A DNA stretch of 64,000 nt from Xylocopa sonorina (taxonomy: Eukaryota > Arthropoda > Insecta > Hymenoptera > Apidae): the NCBI RefSeq assembly GCF_050948175.1, contig NC_135195.1, positions 1,977,001-2,041,000 of the forward strand. Direction: 5' to 3'. Below the pieces are notes generated by a model. It worked only from the letters and a program-made list of their open reading frames with translations. It did not search any database and was not told the DNA's origin. How positions within the stretch are numbered: the stretch's first letter is position 1; each line of letters starts with the position of its first letter. Made by a program: the position numbers and the translations under genes. Below, piece by piece: positions 61,641 to 64,000 of the stretch.

Positions 61641-63510
61641 GCTGCTACGCGTGGTGCAAAAATGCCGGTAAATCGTCCGAATGTATACATAAATAAAGTT
61701 TATGGGAGTAGTACGGAATAGTTTTTGTTTGGGCAGTTTTTGCGTTGTTTAATGCGTTGGAAGGTATTAATTCTGGTGAATGAACCTGTTGGTACTTCGA
61801 TATTTAAAAATTGGTAATGTCAGATTGTGAAATGTTACTTTGAAATTATTTTAAATGTTAATTTATACGAGATGGCTTTGAAATTGCGGCGTAATTTGGA
61901 AAGTGGTGTTAATTATTACATATATGTTTATATTTATGTTTATAAATGCAAAGTATAAGTCAGAAATTCGTATAAGGTTAAAAAATAGCGTAGAAATAAC
62001 AAGCTTCAATCATTTATTTATTTTAGTAACTTGCAAAATATTGAAAATATCGTTTTCAATTTTTTTATAACAAACTATAAACTTGGAATAGTATGTACTA
62101 TGCTTTAATTGCTTTTGCAACCAATTCAAACTATCTCCTTCACGAAACTTTAATATAATAAGACTAAGTGATTTGAAGAACCACACAGTGACTCCAATAA
62201 TAATGATACCAGATGACTATATAGATTACCTATCACGGTAATGGCGATTTTATATATACGAAAAATAAGATGAGACGAACTTAACAAAACAATTTTGTAC
62301 CTTTCTAATAATTTATTGTTTCAGTCGTTAATTATGTCCGATTATCGTACAACAAAGTTAATCTGCCCAAAGTTTATTACAACACAAAACATCACGTAAC
62401 ATCTACGTAGCATCCACGTTCAGCAACGAGAGATGCGTTTGGTCATTCGAGTACAGTTGCCATTTTTTGCTACACGAGGGAACACGAGATACACAAAAAT
62501 TGTCATGCATATTCCCGTTGGGGATATAATCCAGTAGCTCTGGAATAATTCAGACAAACTGTACGCGTGTGCATATCTTATCGAGAAATTTAATGGAAGG
62601 ACAATACGTTTCACTCTTTTCGATCTGATTCTGGTTTTGTTACCACGTTTATTTTGCGACTTCGAATGTTTCGATAACATACAACTGCCGCGTAAGTTGA
62701 AATTTACTCTTTATAGATGCAACAATTCATGCTTTTTAATGTTATACTACATGTATCAAAAATACTACTATACAATTCTTGATTTTACTCAATCAATAGT
62801 ACAGTACGATCATTCACGGTCAGATTTATTAAACCGGCGAATAACAATGGATAATACTTCGTTTTTAAATGATTCTTGGTATTAGCTTAATGTTTGCCTT
62901 AATTAACACACAAATCTATATTAAATTTTTCCAGGAAATAACTAAAATTAATTGTATTTCGATTAATTGATTGTAAGCGATATATCCACTGATAATAAAA
63001 ATTAGTCATAAACTTATCGATTTTAATGTTGTTGTAATTAATCTTGAGTGTGTGGAGTATAGATTTTTTATACGAAAAAAGACTTATTTATATCATGAAC
63101 GAAAATACATTTTTTATTAAATTGAGGGCTACAAGAAAAAAATGATCGAACGCGCGACTACACGACACGAGGTTGTCGATTGACGTTGCTTCGTAAGTGG
63201 TTTGTTCCCCATGGTTAAAGTTGCGTCACGTGCATCTAACATGTGAAATATAGTGAACAAAGCGTGAGAAGATTAGCACTTGACAGAACTATTAGTTCAC
63301 ACTTATTGCTTAATAGAAACATTTATCGTGCAAACAGTTAGATAATATTGGTATAAAACTTAACAACATTTCAACTGAAGTTTCTATATAGTGTATACAC
63401 TATTGTTACTCAAAGTTTCACTAGACTCACTTGGATATTTTAAATTTAATATCAACGTGAAACGCTTTGGTATATAATAGTTATATATAGAATTTAAAAA
63501 TTAATCAAAA
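61641..63510. other. AT-rich sequence; small GC patches at 62.34-62.48 and 63.14-63.29 kb
   Basis: No repeat or credible exon. Confidence 0.5.
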
Positions 63511-63519
63511 ATTGAATTT

Positions 63520-63525
63520 TTTATT
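63520..63525 (-). promoter_or_regulatory. Candidate polyadenylation signal AATAAA
   Basis: On the minus strand AATAAA lies about 270 nt downstream of the stop codon of the candidate terminal exon at 63798-64000. In AT-rich DNA this hexamer is common by chance, so it supports the exon only weakly. Confidence 0.3.
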
Positions 63526-63797
63526 TTGAAAGCTAGATTCGTGCTTTTCAATTTGCGTTTTTCAGGATTTACTCCATCTCGAAACTCTCACCCATCATTT
63601 CACTTCCGTATTCTCTTTTATCTTTCAAATTACTATTTTCAATTAACTTGTGCAAAATAGATCCCAGCCCTCACGTGCACACTCATTTCTCTTCCTTTCT
63701 CATTTAATTCCAAAACCCTTTTCCCTCGCCAAAACCTCTGATTAATCATTCAACTTTCAACCATACCAGAACCTTACACATTCAAGCCAAACAAATA

Positions 63798-64000
63798 CTA
63801 TTCACCTTCAGGTCCGTCGATTCGGTTCAAACATTTCGAAGTCTTCTCACAATATTTCATTGCAATCTTTGCAATCCACAAAACCATACCGAGAAATGTC
63901 AATGAAAGAAGACATACAATACTGTCTGTAATATATGCTATATGTGCCATAATTTTAGACGCATATGTTTTCACAAATGCATACACACAAGTTCATTCCG
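63798..64000 (-). CDS. Candidate 3' terminal exon of a membrane protein (partial)
   Basis: The minus strand is open from the right edge of the window to a TAG at 63800-63798, about 67 codons, with no start required inside the window. The residues include ...YASKIMAHIAYITDS..., one hydrophobic helix (SIVCLLSLTFLGMVLWIAKI) followed by a basic, Cys-containing tail ending CLNRIDGPEGE. That arrangement fits a single-pass or last-helix C-terminus with a cytosolic tail. A minus-strand AATAAA lies about 270 nt downstream. I do not recognise the family. It could also be chance, since other unsupported frames of similar length exist in this window; the residue mix is the main reason to prefer it. Confidence 0.3.

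Noticed and set aside
1..64000. CRISPR arrays, operons, ribosome binding sites, bacterial terminators
   Set aside because: No regularly spaced repeats or dense gene order; the sequence is eukaryotic.

Overview
The window reads as gene-poor nuclear DNA of an insect, most probably a hymenopteran (bee, ant or wasp). The basis is a very AT-rich background, abundant CpG inside short GC-rich islands, Tc1/mariner and pogo-like DNA transposons, a 71-bp TTAA-flanked piggyBac-type MITE, and solo LTRs with 5-bp target duplications. There is no bacterial-style gene packing, and I recognise no complete gene, tRNA, rRNA or known microRNA. Nearly all open frames are short and look like chance. The best coding candidate is a minus-strand frame that runs off the right edge (63798-64000), with a membrane helix and a downstream AATAAA. 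The species assignment is inference.

Layout. From 1 to about 11 kb: AT-rich DNA with GC islands at 3.3-3.8, 4.6-4.9, 7.65-7.96 and 10.7-11.3 kb, a copy of unclassified repeat C at 1.0-1.25 kb, and a copy of element B at 8.8-9.0 kb. From 11.5 to 21 kb: a solo LTR (11479-12243) with a B copy inside it, repeat C at 17.3 kb, a fourth-orientation B copy at 17.9-18.2 kb, and a divergent solo LTR (19896-20654). From 21 to 43 kb: alternating AT-rich DNA and GC islands, a 33-bp tandem repeat at 21.5 kb and a third solo LTR (33523-34117). At 43.6-44.8 kb: a decayed Tc1/mariner element with about 95-bp terminal inverted repeats, a transposase C-terminal stump, and a C copy inside it. At 53.0-54.1 kb: a non-autonomous pogo/Tigger-like element carrying another B copy. 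At 55.2 kb: the piggyBac-type MITE. The rest is AT-rich DNA with further islands up to the candidate terminal exon.

The most notable content is element B, a short (about 170-230 bp) dispersed repeat present four times (8793-9022, 11878-12046, 17945-18156, 53215-53431). In every copy, on one strand, it carries the parts of a type III hammerhead self-cleaving ribozyme in the correct order: a UH cleavage site after stem III, a stem I hairpin, CUGANGA, a stem II hairpin, and GAA. The 7-nt core, the GAA and the UH are intact in all four copies although the flanks have diverged. The two hairpin loops are complementary over 10-11 nt, and in two copies this complementarity is kept by a compensatory C-G/U-A exchange. 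Two B copies lie inside other transposons, so B has moved. It contains no protein gene and looks like a retrozyme- or SINE-like non-autonomous element.

The mobile elements give a relative order of events: LTR and pogo-like insertions first, B later. The regularly recurring GC-rich islands are unexplained. They may be conserved regulatory elements in a long intron or a gene desert, but this cannot be settled from one sequence.
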